Part shown: positions 43,781 to 53,636 of the stretch, piece after piece
Layout of the letters: each line of letters opens with the position of its first letter
Numbering within the stretch: the first letter of the stretch is position 1
Assembly (NCBI RefSeq): GCF_001426745.1
Contig: NZ_LMFI01000010.1
Coordinates: 1,028,158 to 1,092,157 of the forward strand
From: Nocardioides sp. Root140
GTDB taxonomy: Bacteria; Actinomycetota; Actinomycetes; Propionibacteriales; Nocardioidaceae
Length of the DNA stretch: 64,000 nucleotides
Reading direction: 5' to 3'
Made by a program: the position numbers and the translations under genes
Notes under the pieces: model-generated
What the model was told of the DNA's origin: nothing
Database searches by the model: none
Seen by the model: only the letters and a program-made list of their open reading frames with translations

Positions 43781-45481
43781 TCAGGACTCCTGCATCGGGA
43801 TGCGTACGTCGCGTTCGGCCGCGACCTCGGCGGCCAGCTCGTAGCCGGCGTCGACGTGGCGGATCACGCCCATGCCGGGGTCGTTGGTCAGCACCCGCTC
43901 GATCTTCTGCGCGGCCAGGTCGGTGCCGTCGGCGACGCAGACCTGCCCGGCGTGGATCGAACGGCCCATGCCGACGCCGCCACCGTGGTGGATCGAGACC
44001 CAGCTCGCGCCGGACGCGGTGTTGACCAGTGCGTTGAGCAGCGCCCAGTCGGCGATCGCGTCGGAGCCGTCCTTCATCGCCTCGGTTTCCCGGTAGGGCG
44101 AGGCGACGGAGCCGCAGTCGAGGTGGTCGCGTCCGATCACGATCGGCGCCTTGAGCTCGCCGGAGGCGACCATCTCGTTGAACTTCAGGCCGGCGCGGTG
44201 GCGGTCGCCGTACCCGAGCCAGCAGATGCGGGCGGGCAGGCCCTGGAACGCGACCCGCTCGCCGGCCATGTCGATCCACTTGTGCAGGCGGGCGTACTCC
44301 GGCTTCTCGTCGGCCGGGAAGAGCTCCTTGATCGCCCGGTCGGTGGCCGCGATGTCGGCCGGGTCGCCGGAGAGTGCGGCCCAGCGGAACGGGCCCTTGC
44401 CCTCGCAGAACAGCGGGCGGATGTAGGCCGGCACGAAGCCTGGGAACTCGAACGCCCGGTCGTAGCCGCCCTTGCGGGCCTCGTCGCGGATCGAGTTGCC
44501 GTAGTCGAAGACCTCGGCACCGGCGTCCTGGAACTCCACCATCGCCCGCACGTGCGTGGCCATCGAGGCCTGGGCCTCCTTGGTGAAGCCCTCGGGGTCT
44601 GCCTCGCGCCGGGCCTGCCACTCCTCGAACGGCACACCCACCGGAAGGTAGAACAGCGGGTCGTGGGCGGAGGTCTGGTCGGTGACGATGTCGATGGGGG
44701 CGCCCTGCTCGAGCAGCCGGGGCAGCAGCTCGGCCGCGTTGCCGAGCACGCCGATCGACAGCGGCTTGCGGGCGTCGCGGGCCTCGACGGCCAGCTCCAG
44801 GGCGTGGTCGAGGTCGCGGGCCTGCACGTCGAGGAAGCGGTGCTCGATGCGGCGGGTGATGCGGGACTGGTCGCACTCGATGCAGATCGCGACGCCGTCG
44901 TTCATGGTGACCGCCAGCGGCTGCGCGCCACCCATGCCGCCGAGTCCGGCGGTCAGCGTGATGGTCCCGGCCAGCGTGCCGCCCTCTCCGGCGATCGAGC
45001 TCGTCGAGATCTTGTCCGCCACCGCGGCGAAGGTCTCGAACGTGCCCTGCAGGATGCCCTGGGTGCCGATGTAGATCCACGAGCCCGCGGTCATCTGGCC
45101 GTACATCGTCAGCCCGAGGTCCTCGAGTCGACGGAACTCCTCCCAGTTGGCCCAGTCGCCGACCAGGTTGGAGTTGGCGATCAGCACCCGCGGCGCCCAC
45201 TCGTGGGTGCGCATGACGCCGACCGGCTTGCCGCTCTGGACGAGCATCGTCTCGTCGTCCTCGAGGGTGCGCAGCGTGCGCACCAGGGCGTCGTACGCCT
45301 CCCAGTTGCGGGCCGCCTTGCCGGTGCCGCCGTAGACCACGAGGTCCTCGGGGCGCTCGGCGTTCTCGGGGTCGAGGTTGTTCATCAGCATCCGCAGCGG
45401 GGCTTCGGTCTGCCACGACTTCGCGGTCAGCTCGGTGCCGTGCGGCGCGTGGATCGGCAGGCGCGGGTTCTGCTCAGTCAC
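43781..45481 (-). CDS. hutU: Urocanate hydratase
   Basis: The 566-residue enzyme hydrates urocanate to 4-imidazolone-5-propionate using tightly bound NAD, step 2 of histidine degradation. Family landmarks include [55 protein letters not shown] (NAD-binding Gly-rich), DQTSAHDPL and [20 protein letters not shown]. The length is slightly above the usual 550-557. It overlaps the hutH stop by 4 bases (ATGA), so hutH and hutU are co-transcribed. Confidence 0.97.
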   Translation of the reverse strand: MTEQNPRLPIHAPHGTELTAKSWQTEAPLRMLMNNLDPENAERPEDLVVYGGTGKAARNWEAYDALVRTLRTLEDDETMLVQSGKPVGVMRTHEWAPRVLIANSNLVGDWANWEEFRRLEDLGLTMYGQMTAGSWIYIGTQGILQGTFETFAAVADKISTSSIAGEGGTLAGTITLTAGLGGMGGAQPLAVTMNDGVAICIECDQSRITRRIEHRFLDVQARDLDHALELAVEARDARKPLSIGVLGNAAELLPRLLEQGAPIDIVTDQTSAHDPLFYLPVGVPFEEWQARREADPEGFTKEAQASMATHVRAMVEFQDAGAEVFDYGNSIRDEARKGGYDRAFEFPGFVPAYIRPLFCEGKGPFRWAALSGDPADIAATDRAIKELFPADEKPEYARLHKWIDMAGERVAFQGLPARICWLGYGDRHRAGLKFNEMVASGELKAPIVIGRDHLDCGSVASPYRETEAMKDGSDAIADWALLNALVNTASGASWVSIHHGGGVGMGRSIHAGQVCVADGTDLAAQKIERVLTNDPGMGVIRHVDAGYELAAEVAAERDVRIPMQES

Positions 45482-47061
45482 TTGAGTTCTCCGATCACTG
45501 ATTCGGCGGCGGCCAGCACCGCTCCGGACTGGACGAGCGAGACGGCGGTCTCGATCTCGGGCGAAAGATGGCGGTCGGGGCCGGGGCCCTGCACCCCCGC
45601 GTCGCGGAGGAGTCGTACGACGGCACCGGTGGCCGGCGACGGTTCGAGCGGGGCCCGCATGTCGAGCGCACGGGCGGCGGTGAGCACCTCGATGGCGACG
45701 ACCCGGGTGAGCCCGTCGACGGATCGGCGCAGCTTGCGGGCGGCCGACCAGCCCATGGAGACGTGGTCCTCCTGCATGGCGCTCGACGGGATGGAGTCGA
45801 CCGATGCCGGGTTGGCCAGGCGCTTGAGCTCGGAGACGATCGCGGCCTGGGTGTACTGCGCGATCATGTGGCCGCTGTCGACGCCCGGGTCGTCGGCCAG
45901 GAACGGGTTCAGCCCGTGGTTGCGCGCCTTGTCGAGGAACCGGTCGGTACGGCGTTCGCTGATCGAGGCGACGTCGGCGGCGATGATCGCCAGGAAGTCG
46001 AGCACGTAGGCGACCGGGGCACCGTGGAAGTTCCCGTTGGACTCGACCCTCGCGCCCTGGCCGTCGCTGGCCGCGAGCACGACGGGGTTGTCGACGGCAC
46101 TGGCCAGCTCGCGGCCGGCCACCTGCGCGGCGTACTCGACGGTGTCACGGGCCGCGCCGTGCACCTGCGGCGAGCAGCGCAGCGAGTAGGCGTCCTGAAC
46201 CCGGTTGCACTGTGTCCCATCTTCTGGGGAGCCGCGGTGCGAGGCGACGATGCCGGACTCGGCCATCAGCGAGGTCAGGTTGGCCGCCGACAGCGCCTGC
46301 CCGGGGTGCGGGCGGATCGCCTGCAGCTCGGGGGCGAAGACCCGGTCGGTGCCGAGCTGGCCCTCGACGGACATGGCGGCCGCGATGTCCGCCGTACGCA
46401 GGAGCATGCGCAGATCGGCGATCGCCATCACCAGCATGCCGAGCATGCCGTCGGTGCCGTTGATCAGCGCGAGGCCCTCCTTGGCCGCCAGCTCGACCGG
46501 CTTCAGCCCGGCGGCGGCGAGCGCGTCGGCGGCGGGCATCAGGGTGCCGGCGGCGTCGCGGACCTCGCCCTCGCCCATCAGCGCGAGTGCGCAGTGGCTC
46601 AGCGGTGCCAGGTCGCCGGAGCAGCCGAGGGAGCCGTACTCGTGCACGACCGGGGTGATGCCGTGGGTGAGCAGGTCGGCCATCAGCTGCGCGGTCTCGA
46701 GGCGGATGCCGGTGTGCCCGGTGGCCAGGGTCGAGAGCCGGAGCAGCATCAGCCCGCGGGTCACCTCGCGCTCGACCTCGGGGCCGGAGCCCGCGGCGTG
46801 CGAGCGCACGAGCGACTTCTGCAGCTGGGCCCGCATCTCGGTGGGGACGTGGCGGGTGGCCAGGGCGCCGAACCCTGTCGAGATGCCGTACGTCGGGGTC
46901 TCGCCGGCGGCCAGCTCCTCGATCACCTCGCGGGCCTGGTTGATCGCGGCCTGCGCGTCCTCGCCGAGGGTGACCGCGGCGCCGTCGCGGGTGACGGCGA
47001 CGAGCTCTTCGAACGAAACCGGGCCGGTGCCCACGGTGATACCAACTGCGACGGTGTCCAT
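45478..47061 (-). CDS. hutH: Histidine ammonia-lyase with Cys-Ser-Gly MIO motif
   Basis: The 527-residue enzyme converts L-histidine to urocanate and ammonia, the first step of the pathway. The active-site loop TYGISTGFG (Tyr59) is present, and the prosthetic-group motif reads [11 protein letters not shown] with Cys147-Ser148-Gly149 where many lyases have Ala-Ser-Gly. I recall CSG in some Streptomyces HutH, so MIO formation is still likely. Other landmarks are [27 protein letters not shown] and [15 protein letters not shown]. The start may also be ATG 47070. A series of 22-bp repeats lies about 90 bases upstream. Confidence 0.95.
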   Translation of the reverse strand: MDTVAVGITVGTGPVSFEELVAVTRDGAAVTLGEDAQAAINQAREVIEELAAGETPTYGISTGFGALATRHVPTEMRAQLQKSLVRSHAAGSGPEVEREVTRGLMLLRLSTLATGHTGIRLETAQLMADLLTHGITPVVHEYGSLGCSGDLAPLSHCALALMGEGEVRDAAGTLMPAADALAAAGLKPVELAAKEGLALINGTDGMLGMLVMAIADLRMLLRTADIAAAMSVEGQLGTDRVFAPELQAIRPHPGQALSAANLTSLMAESGIVASHRGSPEDGTQCNRVQDAYSLRCSPQVHGAARDTVEYAAQVAGRELASAVDNPVVLAASDGQGARVESNGNFHGAPVAYVLDFLAIIAADVASISERRTDRFLDKARNHGLNPFLADDPGVDSGHMIAQYTQAAIVSELKRLANPASVDSIPSSAMQEDHVSMGWSAARKLRRSVDGLTRVVAIEVLTAARALDMRAPLEPSPATGAVVRLLRDAGVQGPGPDRHLSPEIETAVSLVQSGAVLAAAESVIGELK

Positions 47062-47150
47062 GCCGACCATCCAACTCCGGTCCGGCACCCCCGACCAGTG
47101 CCTACCGCCGCCCACAGTCTCGAATCCCAGACTCCCCCTCCCTCCCCTCC

Positions 47151-47220
47151 GCGAACCGTGTGTCGTTGATGCGCGAACCGCGTGTCGTTGATGCGCGAAC
47201 ACCGGATTCTTGTTGCGCGA
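47151..47220. repeat. Three to four 22-bp tandem repeats upstream of hutH
   Basis: GCGAACCGTGTGTCGTTGAT at 47151 recurs with one change at 47173. A degenerate third copy begins at 47195 (GCGAAC, ending CTTGTTGC) and GCGACAC follows at 47217, all in a 22-bp register. The shared junction is TTGnTGCGCGA. The repeats sit between the divergent hutH and the membrane-anchored protein, about 90-160 bases from the hutH start, which suits a regulator binding array. Confidence 0.6.
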
Positions 47221-47329
47221 CACAAATCTCGACAAGAAGGTGCAAGACCGGATCGGACGGGTACCGGACACCCTTGGGCGGCGCCTGCACCCCGGGCGCG
47301 CGCCACCCGCCAACAGGTTGGAGATTCCC

Positions 47330-47890
47330 GTGGAGACCAGCACGATCATCTGGATCATCGTCGCCGTAGTCGTCGTACTGGCGCTGGCGGCCGTGATCGC
47401 CGCACTGATCAACAAGCAGCGGGCCGAGTCACGTCGGGCCCGGGCCGACGAGTTGCGCCACGAGGCAGCCGGCCGGGCCGGCAGCCTTCAGAACACGGAC
47501 CAGGAAGCGCGAGCCGCCCAGGCGGAGGCCGATCAGGTCCGACTCGAGGCCGAGCGTGCCGAACAGCGGGCCGCCGAGAAGCAGCGCGCCGTCGACCAGC
47601 AGCAGGCCGACGTCGAGGGCAGGGTGCGCGAGGCAGACCGCCTCGACCCGGACGTCGACCACAAGGCGAAGGACTACTCACCCACCACCCCGGACCCGAC
47701 GCCCCAGCCGGGCTCGACCACCCACATGGGCACGACTCACTCCGCCGGAACGGGCGACCCGAGCCACGCGCCGCAGCACCCACAGGGCACCCTCGCGAAT
47801 CCCGACGGCACGCTGACCTACCCCGACGGGAGCCTGCGCAACAGCGACGGCAGCCTCTTCGACCTCAACGGGCCCAATCACCGCGCCTGA
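47330..47890 (+). CDS. Membrane-anchored coiled-coil protein
   Basis: The 186-residue product has an N-terminal helix (IIWIIVAVVVVLALAAVIAA), a long charged coiled coil (KQRAESRRARADELRHEAAG through EAERAEQRAAEKQRAV), a Pro/Thr-rich middle, and an end with four short glycine/aspartate units (LANPDGTLTYPDGSLRNSDG, then SLFDLNG). The four DG-turn repeats may be a wall- or calcium-associated element. The GTG at 47330 is used, with GGAG (about 47320-47323) as a ribosome site. It is divergent from hutH, but a link to histidine use is not evident. Confidence 0.7.
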   Translation: METSTIIWIIVAVVVVLALAAVIAALINKQRAESRRARADELRHEAAGRAGSLQNTDQEARAAQAEADQVRLEAERAEQRAAEKQRAVDQQQADVEGRVREADRLDPDVDHKAKDYSPTTPDPTPQPGSTTHMGTTHSAGTGDPSHAPQHPQGTLANPDGTLTYPDGSLRNSDGSLFDLNGPNHRA

Positions 47891-47908
47891 CGCCTGCGCC
47901 ACGGTTGG

Positions 47909-48823
47909 TCAGGCGGGAGCCAGGGCCTCGTCGGCGTCGGCGTCGGCGTCGGCGGCAAGCTGCTCACGAGCGAGGCGCTCCTGCTTGACGGCCCAGACGA
48001 TGCCGCTGATCCAGGCCGCGGCCAGGCCCGCGACGATCGCCCAGACCGTGGAGGTCTCGAGGCCGAGCGACTCGAGGATCGTGCGCGCGTTGGTGACCAC
48101 GATCAGGCCACCAGCGGCCACGCCGAGCACGCGGGCGGGGAGGACCCGCACGAGCCAGGCGGCGATCGGGGCGGCCACGACGCCACCAGCGAGAAGCGCC
48201 ACGGCGTAGCCCCACTCGATGCCCGACGAGCCGAGCGCGAGGATGAAGCCGAGCGAGCCGCCGACCGCGACCACGAACTCCGAGGTGTCGATCGAGCCGA
48301 TCACCTTGCGCGGCTCGAGGCGACCCGAGGAGAGCAGCGACGTCGTGCCCACCGGACCCCAGCCACCGCCGCCGATCGCGTCGAGCGCGCCACCGAAGAG
48401 TCCCATCGGGGCCAGGAACGCGACCGACGGCCGCTCCTTGAACTGCGGACGGCGACCGCCGAGCACCAGGAATCGCCAGATCACGTAGGCACCGAGGACC
48501 AGCAGGATCCCGCCGACGATCGGCTTGGCCGCGTCACCGTCGAGACTGACCAGGAACGTGGCTCCAGCGAACGCTCCCACGAATCCCGGTACGGCGAGGA
48601 TGCCGACCGTGCGCCAGTCGACGTTGCCGAACTTCGCGTGCGAGGCACCGGAGACCAGCGACGTGCCGATCTCGGAGAAGTGGACGGCGGCAGACGCGGC
48701 AGCCGGGGCGACACCCGCGGCCAGCAGCAGCGACGAGGAGGTCACGCCGTAGGCCATGCCGAGCGAGCCGTCGATGAGCTGCGCAAGCAGCCCGACGACG
48801 CCGAGGACGAGGAGTTTCCGCAT
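47909..48823 (-). CDS. TauE/SafE-family sulfite or sulfonate exporter
   Basis: The 304-residue product has eight or so hydrophobic helices, with LLAQLIDGSLGMAYGVTSSS and PMGLFGGALDAIGGGGWGPV as the two TauE/SafE repeats. Members export sulfite, sulfoacetate or related anions across the inner membrane. The tail is Ala/Asp-rich. An AAGGGA ribosome site precedes the ATG at 48823. The upstream promoter region holds a long-spaced inverted repeat, the only obviously AT-rich stretch in the window. A substrate tied to sulfur metabolism is inferred from the family only. Confidence 0.9.
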   Translation of the reverse strand: MRKLLVLGVVGLLAQLIDGSLGMAYGVTSSSLLLAAGVAPAAASAAVHFSEIGTSLVSGASHAKFGNVDWRTVGILAVPGFVGAFAGATFLVSLDGDAAKPIVGGILLVLGAYVIWRFLVLGGRRPQFKERPSVAFLAPMGLFGGALDAIGGGGWGPVGTTSLLSSGRLEPRKVIGSIDTSEFVVAVGGSLGFILALGSSGIEWGYAVALLAGGVVAAPIAAWLVRVLPARVLGVAAGGLIVVTNARTILESLGLETSTVWAIVAGLAAAWISGIVWAVKQERLAREQLAADADADADEALAPA

Positions 48824-48848
48824 TGCCGGAGTCCCTTCGATAGTGGAT

Positions 48849-48899
48849 CAAGGTGATTGGCTTTGTTTATATAGTAGACCAGTAGAAATTATCACCTTG
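48849..48899. promoter_or_regulatory. Long-spaced inverted repeat flanking an AT-rich promoter
   Basis: CAAGGTGAT (48849-48857) and ATCACCTTG (48891-48899) are perfect 9-bp inverted arms whose starts are 42 bp apart, close to four helical turns. The intervening DNA is AT-rich, with TTTATATAG and two AGTAGA units 8 bp apart (48873-48878, 48881-48886). This is upstream of the exporter start on the minus strand and probably the target of a dimeric regulator that loops or brackets the promoter. Confidence 0.65.
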
Positions 48900-48928
48900 G
48901 TACACGTCAAATCGACGCGCCGATCGGC

Positions 48929-50845
48929 TCAGCCTGCCGCGGCCTGGGCCGGGGAGGCCCCGCGCAGGATGGCCCGTGCCGGTGCCACCGCGGCAACCAC
49001 CGCGATGACCACGCAGGAGACCCCGATCGACAGCAGGCTGCCCCACGGAATCGTCAGGGGTACGTCGTGCAGACCGTCGGTCATCGGCGCGCGGAGCAGC
49101 ACCGCCACCCCCACGGTGATCAGGCTTCCGAGGAGCAGTGCCACACCCGCGACGAGACCCGCCTCGAGCACCACCAGCCGGCGTACCTGCTGTTCGGTGG
49201 CGCCGACCAGACGCGTCGCGATGAACTCGTGACGTCGCTGGAGACTGCCCATCAGCAGCGTGTTCGCGATGGCGATCGCGGCGTACACCCCGCTCGGGCC
49301 GAGGACCACGACCATGCTCAGCACGTTGTTGGCCCGGGTTTCCTCGTCGCGGTCGGCCACCCACTGCTCCGACGCCAGCACCTCCGCGTCCGGAAGGTCC
49401 CGTGAGAGGTCGCTGACCATGGCCGCGGGAGTCACGCCGCTCGCTGGGTCCACGAACCAGGTGCCCGTGCCCTGTCCCCCGTGTTCCTCCGCCAGGCGGC
49501 GCGGCACCAGCACGGACTCCTGAAGGGTGTTGGCATCGTCGACGACGGCGACCACGGTCAGCTCCAGCCTGGCGTCGTCGCCGAAGGTGACCGGCACGAC
49601 GTCCCCGAGCGACACCCCGGCATCCCAGGCGAAGCTGCGGCTCACGGCCATGCTCTTGCCCGTCAGCGCCGAGAGATCGCCCCTGTGGGCCCTGGTTCCT
49701 CGCCCGGCAGCCGCAGCCTCCGGGTCGATGCCCTCGGCGGTGTCGCCCGACTCGAGACCATCGGCACCGATGCCCATCGGCACGAGGAGTCCGGTGTCGG
49801 CCACCCCGACGTCGTCGCGTGCGGCGAGCTGCTCGCCGGTCCGTTCGTCGCCGCCGGTCACGACCACCGGCGCCTGGAGCTGTTGCCTGGTGACCCCGTT
49901 GTCCCAGTCCGCGGCGAAGCTGAGCGACAGGATGACCGTCCCCGCGATCCCCGAGATGGCCAGGATCGGCGCCGCGAGAGACGTCGTACGGCGTGGCATG
50001 GCGAGCACGTTCTCCCGGGCCAGGGCCACCAGCACGTTGCCGCGCAGACCGAGGGTGAGCAGCCGTACGAGCAGGGGCATCAGGAGGGGCCCGACGCAGA
50101 CCAGGCCGATCACGAGCAGCTGCGGCACGAAGATGGAGAGCGCGAGGGCCAGCTCGGCGTTGCCGGCCCTGATGCCGACCAGCATGACCACTGCTCCCAC
50201 CAGGCAGAGCAGGCCGGTCAGCGCCCGCCCGATGCCGATCCTGGACCGCTCGGCGGAGGCCTCCCGCATCGCCTGGATCGCGGGGATCCGTGCGGCTCGT
50301 CGGGCCGCGATCCAGGCTCCGACGAAGGCGACGGAGACTCCGACGCCGGCCGCGATCACCATCGGCCACCAGGGAGCAGCAAGGGGGATCTGCCCGGGCG
50401 CGAGTCCACGACGGTTCATCGCCCACAGCGCCACCGGCGTCAGGAGCCAGCCCAGCACACAGCCGGCGGCAGCTGCCGCCGCCGCGACGACCAGCGACTC
50501 CCCGCGCACCAACCGTTTCACCTGCCGGGGCGTGGCGCCGATCAACCGTAGGAGCCCCAGCTCACGCTGGCGTGCGGTGACCGCGAACCCGAAGGTGCTC
50601 GCCACGATGAAGATGGCCATGAATCCGGAGAAGCCGGCGACCACACCGAGCATCGCCATCGTGTCGTCGAGCGCCAGCAGGAGCTCCTCGTCGGCCGGGT
50701 CGACCGTGGCGGTGAACTCCTCCACCGACCAGATCAGCATCGTGCTGAGGGCGATCAGGGCCACGCCGAGGCCCAGGGCCACGAAGGATCCGGCGAAGAG
50801 CGCCCGGTTGCGGCGTACGTTCTGGCGGCTCAGTGACAGCATCAT
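48929..50845 (-). CDS. FtsX-type ABC transporter permease
   Basis: The 638-residue protein starts with a hydrophobic segment ([20 protein letters not shown]) and has two FtsX-type domains: one after residue 80 ([20 protein letters not shown]) and one in the last third ([20 protein letters not shown]), with a large extracellular part between. This is the MacB/LolC-type permease that partners an ATPase for lipid, peptide or envelope-component transport. Its ATG overlaps the stop of the ATPase gene (ATGA). The divergent two-component system suggests envelope stress control. Confidence 0.93.
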   Translation of the reverse strand: MMLSLSRQNVRRNRALFAGSFVALGLGVALIALSTMLIWSVEEFTATVDPADEELLLALDDTMAMLGVVAGFSGFMAIFIVASTFGFAVTARQRELGLLRLIGATPRQVKRLVRGESLVVAAAAAAAGCVLGWLLTPVALWAMNRRGLAPGQIPLAAPWWPMVIAAGVGVSVAFVGAWIAARRAARIPAIQAMREASAERSRIGIGRALTGLLCLVGAVVMLVGIRAGNAELALALSIFVPQLLVIGLVCVGPLLMPLLVRLLTLGLRGNVLVALARENVLAMPRRTTSLAAPILAISGIAGTVILSLSFAADWDNGVTRQQLQAPVVVTGGDERTGEQLAARDDVGVADTGLLVPMGIGADGLESGDTAEGIDPEAAAAGRGTRAHRGDLSALTGKSMAVSRSFAWDAGVSLGDVVPVTFGDDARLELTVVAVVDDANTLQESVLVPRRLAEEHGGQGTGTWFVDPASGVTPAAMVSDLSRDLPDAEVLASEQWVADRDEETRANNVLSMVVVLGPSGVYAAIAIANTLLMGSLQRRHEFIATRLVGATEQQVRRLVVLEAGLVAGVALLLGSLITVGVAVLLRAPMTDGLHDVPLTIPWGSLLSIGVSCVVIAVVAAVAPARAILRGASPAQAAAG

Positions 50846-51606
50846 CGCTCGAGCTCGCTCATCGCAGCGGCGATCTGTGCGGCGTCCGCCCGGGCCAGGT
50901 CGCCGACCAGTCGGCCGTCCTCGAGGAACAGCACCGAGTCGGCGTACGACGCGGCCACCGGGTCGTGGGTCACCATGACGACGGTGAGACCGTCCCGCTC
51001 CACGGTCGCCCGCATCAGCTCGAGCACCTGTCGCCCGGTCGTGCGGTCCAGGGCACCGGTCGGCTCGTCGGCGAAGACCACCTCGGGGCGGGTCACCAGG
51101 GCGCGGGCAATCGACACCCGTTGCTGTTGTCCGCCGGAGAGCTCGGGCGGACGTCGACGGTGGTGGTCCTGGAGGCCGACCCTGGCCAGCGCCCCCATCA
51201 CCTGCGCCCGTGTGGGCCGGTGACCGGCCAGCTTCAACGGGAGGGCCACGTTGTCGAACGCGGTGAGTGCCGGTAGCAGGTTGTAGGCCTGGAAGACGAA
51301 ACCCATCGACTCACGCCGCAGCTCGGTGAGCCTGACCTCGGAGAGCCCGGCCAGGTCGATGCCGCCGATCGCGACGCGACCACGTGTGGGCCGGTCCAGC
51401 CCGGCCGCGCACTGCAGCAGGGTGGACTTGCCCGAGCCCGAGGGCCCCATGATCGCGGTGAACGTCTGCGGGGCGAAGGTGTGCGTGACGCCGCGGAGGG
51501 CGTCGACCGTCCCGGCGCGGGACTTGTACGTGCGGGTGATGCCGTCGATGACGACCGCGTGGGCGCGGGTCGGCAGGCTCTGCGGGGGAATCCTGGTCTG
51601 GGTCAT
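50842..51606 (-). CDS. ABC transporter ATP-binding protein
   Basis: The 254-residue ATPase has Walker [21 protein letters not shown], the signature [19 protein letters not shown], Walker [13 protein letters not shown] and the switch His in VTHD. It is of the MacB/LolD-like class and energises the adjacent FtsX-type permease. The ATG at 51606 is chosen because it fits the family start; a longer form from 51639 would add about eleven residues. It is divergent from the sensor kinase gene, whose response regulator is likely to control this transporter. Confidence 0.93.
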   Translation of the reverse strand: MTQTRIPPQSLPTRAHAVVIDGITRTYKSRAGTVDALRGVTHTFAPQTFTAIMGPSGSGKSTLLQCAAGLDRPTRGRVAIGGIDLAGLSEVRLTELRRESMGFVFQAYNLLPALTAFDNVALPLKLAGHRPTRAQVMGALARVGLQDHHRRRPPELSGGQQQRVSIARALVTRPEVVFADEPTGALDRTTGRQVLELMRATVERDGLTVVMVTHDPVAASYADSVLFLEDGRLVGDLARADAAQIAAAMSELER

Positions 51607-51702
51607 GCGTCCAGCCAATCCGGGATCCGGGGCCCGCACGATGGCCCGGGCGAGAGGTCGGGGGTAGCGCCTGCGCTACCGACACGAGGGCCGCAGGGCC
51701 CC

Positions 51703-51708
51703 TAGGCT
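51703..51708 (+). promoter_or_regulatory. -10 box TAGGCT, probable leaderless start
   Basis: TAGGCT lies 6 bases before the ATG at 51715 of the sensor kinase gene. Spacing predicts transcription start at the start codon. The divergent ABC gene starts about 100 bp away. Confidence 0.45.
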
Positions 51709-51714
51709 CGGCCC

Positions 51715-52998
51715 ATGCGCCGACCGACGACTGCCTGGGCAGCCCTGGCCGGGAACCCCCTGCGCTTCCTGACGTCGTCATGGCCGTGGCGTTCCTGGGC
51801 CTACCTCGCGGGCTCGTCCCTCACCGGGCTCCTCGCGCTCGTCGTCTTCATCGCGCTCGTCCTGGTCGGGATCGTGACCAGCCTGTTGGTGATCGGCCTG
51901 TTCGTGCTGGCCTCGCTGCCACTCATGGGCGCCGTGGTGGGCACGCTCGAGCGACGCCGCCTGCGGTTGATGGCGCCGGGGCAGCCGCTTGTGCCGAGCC
52001 CACACCCGCCGATCGTCGGGAAGGGCGTGCGCGCCTGGTTCCGACAACGGAGGCGGGAGGAGGTGCCGCGTCGGGAGCTCGGCTACACGGTGCTGCTCGC
52101 CGTGCTCCTGTGGGTCATCGACCTGGTGCTGTCGGTCAATGCCGTCCTCATCACCGTGATCCTGGCGCTCAGCCCCCTGCTGGCCCGGTTCGACCAGGTC
52201 AACGTCCTGATGTGGCAGGCGAACACGCCGCTGGAAGCATTGCCGATCACGCTGGTCGGCGTACCGGTCGCGTACGTGGTGTTCGCCTACGCGTTGACGG
52301 CGGTCGCTGCTGGCCAGTCCGCGCTGGCGCGGATCCTGCTGGGTGCCACCGACGCACAGCTCGAGGCACAGGTCGGTGCGTTGCGTCGCTCGCGACTCGA
52401 CCTGGTCGACGCCTTCGAGACGGAGCGGAAACGCATCGAGAGGCACCTCCACGACGGGGTGCAGCAACGCCTCGTCGCGCTGACCATGACGTTGGGCCGG
52501 GCCGAGCTCGACGTGCCCGACGGCCCGGCGCTCGACCTGGTGCGGCAGGCACACGGTGAGGCCGAGGCGGCCCTGGCCGACCTGCGCGAGGCCGTGCGCG
52601 GCATCCACCCGCGGGTGCTCGTGGACCTCGGTGTCGAGGCCGCGGTGCGGGAGGTCGCCGATCGCATGCCGATGCCGGTGTCGGTCGACATCGCACTCCC
52701 CCGGCGACTTCCCGCCCCTGTGGAGGCAGCGGCGTACTTCGTGGTCAGTGAAGCGCTCACCAACGTGGCCCGCCATGCCGACGCGCGGAGCTGCCGGATC
52801 ACCGGCTGGATCCAGGGCGAGCAGTTCGTGCTGTCCGTCGCGGACGACGGTGTCGGGGGCGCCGCGGTCGGCCGCGGCAGCGGTCTCGCCGGTCTCGTCA
52901 CCAGGCTGGACGCGCTCGGTGGCACGCTGGGCGTGGACAGCCCTTCGGGCGGCCCGACGCAGATCAGGATGGAGTGCCCGTGCCGAATCGATCCCTGA
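51715..52998 (+). CDS. DesK/LiaS-like sensor histidine kinase
   Basis: The 427-residue kinase has several membrane helices in the first half, without an obvious extracellular sensor domain, then HisKA_3 with the phosphoacceptor in RIERHLHDGVQQRLVAL, and a HATPase_c domain with VADDGVGGAAVGRGSGLAGL. This type senses membrane state or envelope damage through its helices. It is followed by a NarL-type regulator whose start overlaps it. The adjacent ABC transporter, divergent across ~100 bp, is the natural output. The signal is unknown. Confidence 0.92.
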   Translation: MRRPTTAWAALAGNPLRFLTSSWPWRSWAYLAGSSLTGLLALVVFIALVLVGIVTSLLVIGLFVLASLPLMGAVVGTLERRRLRLMAPGQPLVPSPHPPIVGKGVRAWFRQRRREEVPRRELGYTVLLAVLLWVIDLVLSVNAVLITVILALSPLLARFDQVNVLMWQANTPLEALPITLVGVPVAYVVFAYALTAVAAGQSALARILLGATDAQLEAQVGALRRSRLDLVDAFETERKRIERHLHDGVQQRLVALTMTLGRAELDVPDGPALDLVRQAHGEAEAALADLREAVRGIHPRVLVDLGVEAAVREVADRMPMPVSVDIALPRRLPAPVEAAAYFVVSEALTNVARHADARSCRITGWIQGEQFVLSVADDGVGGAAVGRGSGLAGLVTRLDALGGTLGVDSPSGGPTQIRMECPCRIDP

Positions 52999-53636
52999 GG
53001 GTGGTGATCGCCGAGGACCTCGCCCTGCTGCGCGAAGGACTGGTCGGCATCGTCGAGCGGGGTGGCCACGAAGTGGTGGCGGCGGTCGACACGGCCGAGG
53101 CCCTGCTGGCCTGGGTGCACAACGACCCACCCGACGTGGTGATCACCGATGTCCGGATGCCGCCGGGCCACTCCGACGAGGGGCTGAGGGCGGCCGCCAC
53201 CATCCGTGCCGAACACCCGGAGACGGGCATCCTGGTGCTGTCGCAGTACGTCGCCGACGCCTACCTCTCCGCACTGCTCGAGGCGACCGGGAGCGGGGGC
53301 ACCGGCTACCTGCTCAAGGACCGGGTCGGCCACGTCCGCGAGTTCCTGGAGAGCCTCGACCGGGTCGCGGACGGCGGCATGGTGGTCGACCCCGAGGTCG
53401 TCAGGCAGCTGCTCGGACGACGGCGCGACGACGGGCCACTCTCGGGCCTCACCGCGCGTGAGCGCGAAGTGCTCGCCCTGATGGCAGAGGGGCGCACCAA
53501 CGGCGGCATCGCCGGCGAGCTGGTGGTGAGCGAGGCCGCCGTCCGCAAGCACGTCGGCAACATCTTCGCCAAGCTCGACCTCGAGCCAGGCAGCGACCGC
53601 CGGGTCTCGGCCGTGCTGACCTACCTCCGCGGGTGA
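52980..53636 (+). CDS. NarL/LuxR-type response regulator
   Basis: The 218-residue regulator has an N-terminal receiver domain (VVIAEDLALLREGL, phosphoacceptor Asp in VVITDVRMPPG, Lys in YLLKDRVG) and a C-terminal LuxR HTH (LTAREREVLALMAEGRTNGG, then SEAAVRKHVGNIFAKLDL). GTG at 52980 follows a GGAG motif (52971-52974) well; GTG at 52974 is also possible. It overlaps the sensor kinase gene by 19 bases and is cotranscribed with it. Confidence 0.93.
   Translation: MPNRSLRVVIAEDLALLREGLVGIVERGGHEVVAAVDTAEALLAWVHNDPPDVVITDVRMPPGHSDEGLRAAATIRAEHPETGILVLSQYVADAYLSALLEATGSGGTGYLLKDRVGHVREFLESLDRVADGGMVVDPEVVRQLLGRRRDDGPLSGLTAREREVLALMAEGRTNGGIAGELVVSEAAVRKHVGNIFAKLDLEPGSDRRVSAVLTYLRG

Noticed and set aside
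43637..46009. A 790-codon plus-strand frame over hutU and hutH
   Set aside because: The minus strand carries hutU and hutH with full motifs; this frame has no recognisable domain.
47151..47238. CRISPR array
   Set aside because: The 22-bp units are contiguous, without spacers, and only two are near-identical.
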